A stretch of 6,866 nt of DNA from Dehalococcoidia bacterium (lineage in GTDB: Bacteria; Chloroflexota; Dehalococcoidia; SAR202; UBA11138): positions 1 to 6,866 of the forward strand of contig JAAXHY010000292.1 of NCBI GenBank assembly GCA_012270665.1, in the 5' to 3' direction. Of this stretch, positions 5,935 to 6,866 are shown in pieces. The translations under genes and the position numbers were made by a program. Under the pieces are notes generated by a model. That model searched no databases and had not been told where the DNA came from. It saw only the letters and a list, made by a program, of their open reading frames with translations. Positions within the stretch are counted from its first letter, which is position 1. The number at the start of each line of letters is the position of its first letter.

Positions 5935-6866
5935 GTGGTTCGCGGCCCGGCGAATGGAGTGCGGGAATCTGAAGTCCTGATAGTAGGCGGCGGTATTGCC
6001 GGAGCGACCACCGCCTACTACCTGGCTCGCCAAGGACGCGATGTCGCGCTAGTCGAGCGAGGCGAGATAGCGTCGGAGGCATCCGGCGTGAACGCCGGAC
6101 AGATAAGCGCGACGGGCTGGGGCGAAATTCCCGACCTCGCTTCGTACCTGACGATGGGCAGCCTGCAACTGTTCAAGGAGTTGCAACTCGACTTGGGCTA
6201 CGACATCGAATTCCGTCAGTCGGGTTCGCTGACCGCGATTCATACGTCCGAGCAGTACGACTATATGCGGGACCGCGTTCTGGAGATGCGCTCTCAGGGT
6301 TTCGAGGTCGAACTTCTGACGACGAGAGAGGCCCGCGCAATGGAGCCGGGGGCCAATCCCAACTTGCTCGGCTTCATGTACACGCCGCTCCGCGCCCAGG
6401 CCGACCCGGTCAAGGCGACACGCGCATTCGCGGACGCCGCGGTCAAGTCGGGGGCGCGCATTTTCACTAACCACGCAGTATCAGGCATAACTCCCCTGAC
6501 CGAAGGTGGATACTCTATCGAGACGGACAGGGGGGAGTTCGTGAGCGAATCGCTGGTGATGGCGGCGGGCGCGTGGTGTGGACCGTTGGGCAGGATGCTC
6601 GGTCTTGACATTCCCATTGTTCCGGTGCGGGGACAGATGTGGGCCACGGAAAGTTTGCCTCCGAGCGTGTTCCAAACACAGTCCTCAGCGGAGTCCGCTT
6701 ACACTTGGAGCGTCAATGATGGCGCGGACTCTGATACGCCACCCGAATTGACTCACAAAGGCGGGACGAGGGTTACTCGCCACCTGTACGGCAGGCAGCG
6801 CCGCAACGGTGAGATAATCTTCGGCGGCGACAGGCAGATGACTGGCTACGATAAGGCCGTCGAACA
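5935..6866 (+). CDS. FAD-dependent oxidoreductase, DAO family (3' end outside window)
   Basis: 310 codons are visible and the frame is open at the right edge. The N-terminal Rossmann fold has EVLIVGGGIAGATTAYYLA (13-31) with the GxGxxG at 18-23, and E41 ends the second strand to bind the FAD ribose. SGVNAGQIS (50-58) matches the SGxNAG flavin loop of glycine/sarcosine oxidase and D-amino-acid dehydrogenase relatives. Further family blocks are AQADPVKATRAF, VMAAGAWCGPLG and VPVRGQMWATE. Members oxidise amines or amino acids to imines, passing electrons to oxygen or a membrane carrier. The proposed start is GTG at 5935, two bases after the lactonase stop, with GGGAG about 7 nt upstream. A GTG at 5959 is the alternative, and no in-frame ATG lies before the Rossmann motif. 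The tight spacing indicates co-transcription with the lactonase-like gene. The exact substrate cannot be told. Confidence 0.9.
   Translation, partial: MVRGPANGVRESEVLIVGGGIAGATTAYYLARQGRDVALVERGEIASEASGVNAGQISATGWGEIPDLASYLTMGSLQLFKELQLDLGYDIEFRQSGSLTAIHTSEQYDYMRDRVLEMRSQGFEVELLTTREARAMEPGANPNLLGFMYTPLRAQADPVKATRAFADAAVKSGARIFTNHAVSGITPLTEGGYSIETDRGEFVSESLVMAAGAWCGPLGRMLGLDIPIVPVRGQMWATESLPPSVFQTQSSAESAYTWSVNDGADSDTPPELTHKGGTRVTRHLYGRQRRNGEIIFGGDRQMTGYDKAVE

Noticed and set aside
6049..6675. Minus-strand open frames opposite the oxidoreductase
   Set aside because: They lie fully inside the plus-strand FAD oxidoreductase, whose GxGxxG and later DAO motifs stay in one frame to the window edge.

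Overview
The window is bacterial DNA of moderately high GC, densely packed with catabolic enzymes. It holds two divergent gene groups around a 129-bp intergenic region (3781-3909). Shine-Dalgarno sites are recognisable at most starts, alternative starts (TTG, GTG) are likely, and ATA isoleucine codons are common. The gene mix (fused hydantoinase/oxoprolinase, nucleoside hydrolase, HpcH/HpaI aldolase, SMP-30 lactonase, DAO-family oxidoreductase) is typical of catabolically expanded environmental bacteria. A Chloroflexota (SAR202-like) origin is a guess from gene style only; there is no phylogenetic marker.

Left, minus strand: a nucleoside hydrolase (2839-3780) is followed by a 430-bp stretch before a very large hyuA-hyuB fusion (1-2408), which is open at the left edge. 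That stretch has four layers. The first is two sigma70-like promoter candidates. The second is two abutting short dyads over the -10 and start of the better promoter. The third is an array of short repeats stepping at about 10-12 bp (2535-2621). The fourth is a candidate 39-codon ORF (2405-2524) whose TGA stop overlaps the TTG start of the fusion gene.

Right, plus strand: an HpcH/HpaI-type aldolase (3910-4737), a small coiled-coil/membrane protein (4813-4986), an SMP-30/gluconolactonase-like protein (5015-5932), and a FAD-dependent amine/amino-acid oxidoreductase (5935-6866, open at the right edge). The last two are separated by 2 bp. They read as one operon.

Taken together, the enzymes suggest a route for a compound containing a sugar or sugar acid and a cyclic amide or amine. 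The steps would be glycosidic bond cleavage (nucleoside hydrolase), lactone opening (SMP-30), retro-aldol cleavage of a 2-keto-3-deoxy acid (HpcH/HpaI), oxidative deamination (DAO) and ATP-dependent lactam or imide opening (HyuAB). This pathway is inference. Each enzyme family is recognised from motifs, but no substrate can be read from the sequence, and no transporter or regulator gene lies in the window. The nucleoside hydrolase and the HyuA domain both lack residues usually conserved in their families. The most novel-looking material is the regulatory stretch 2405-2755.
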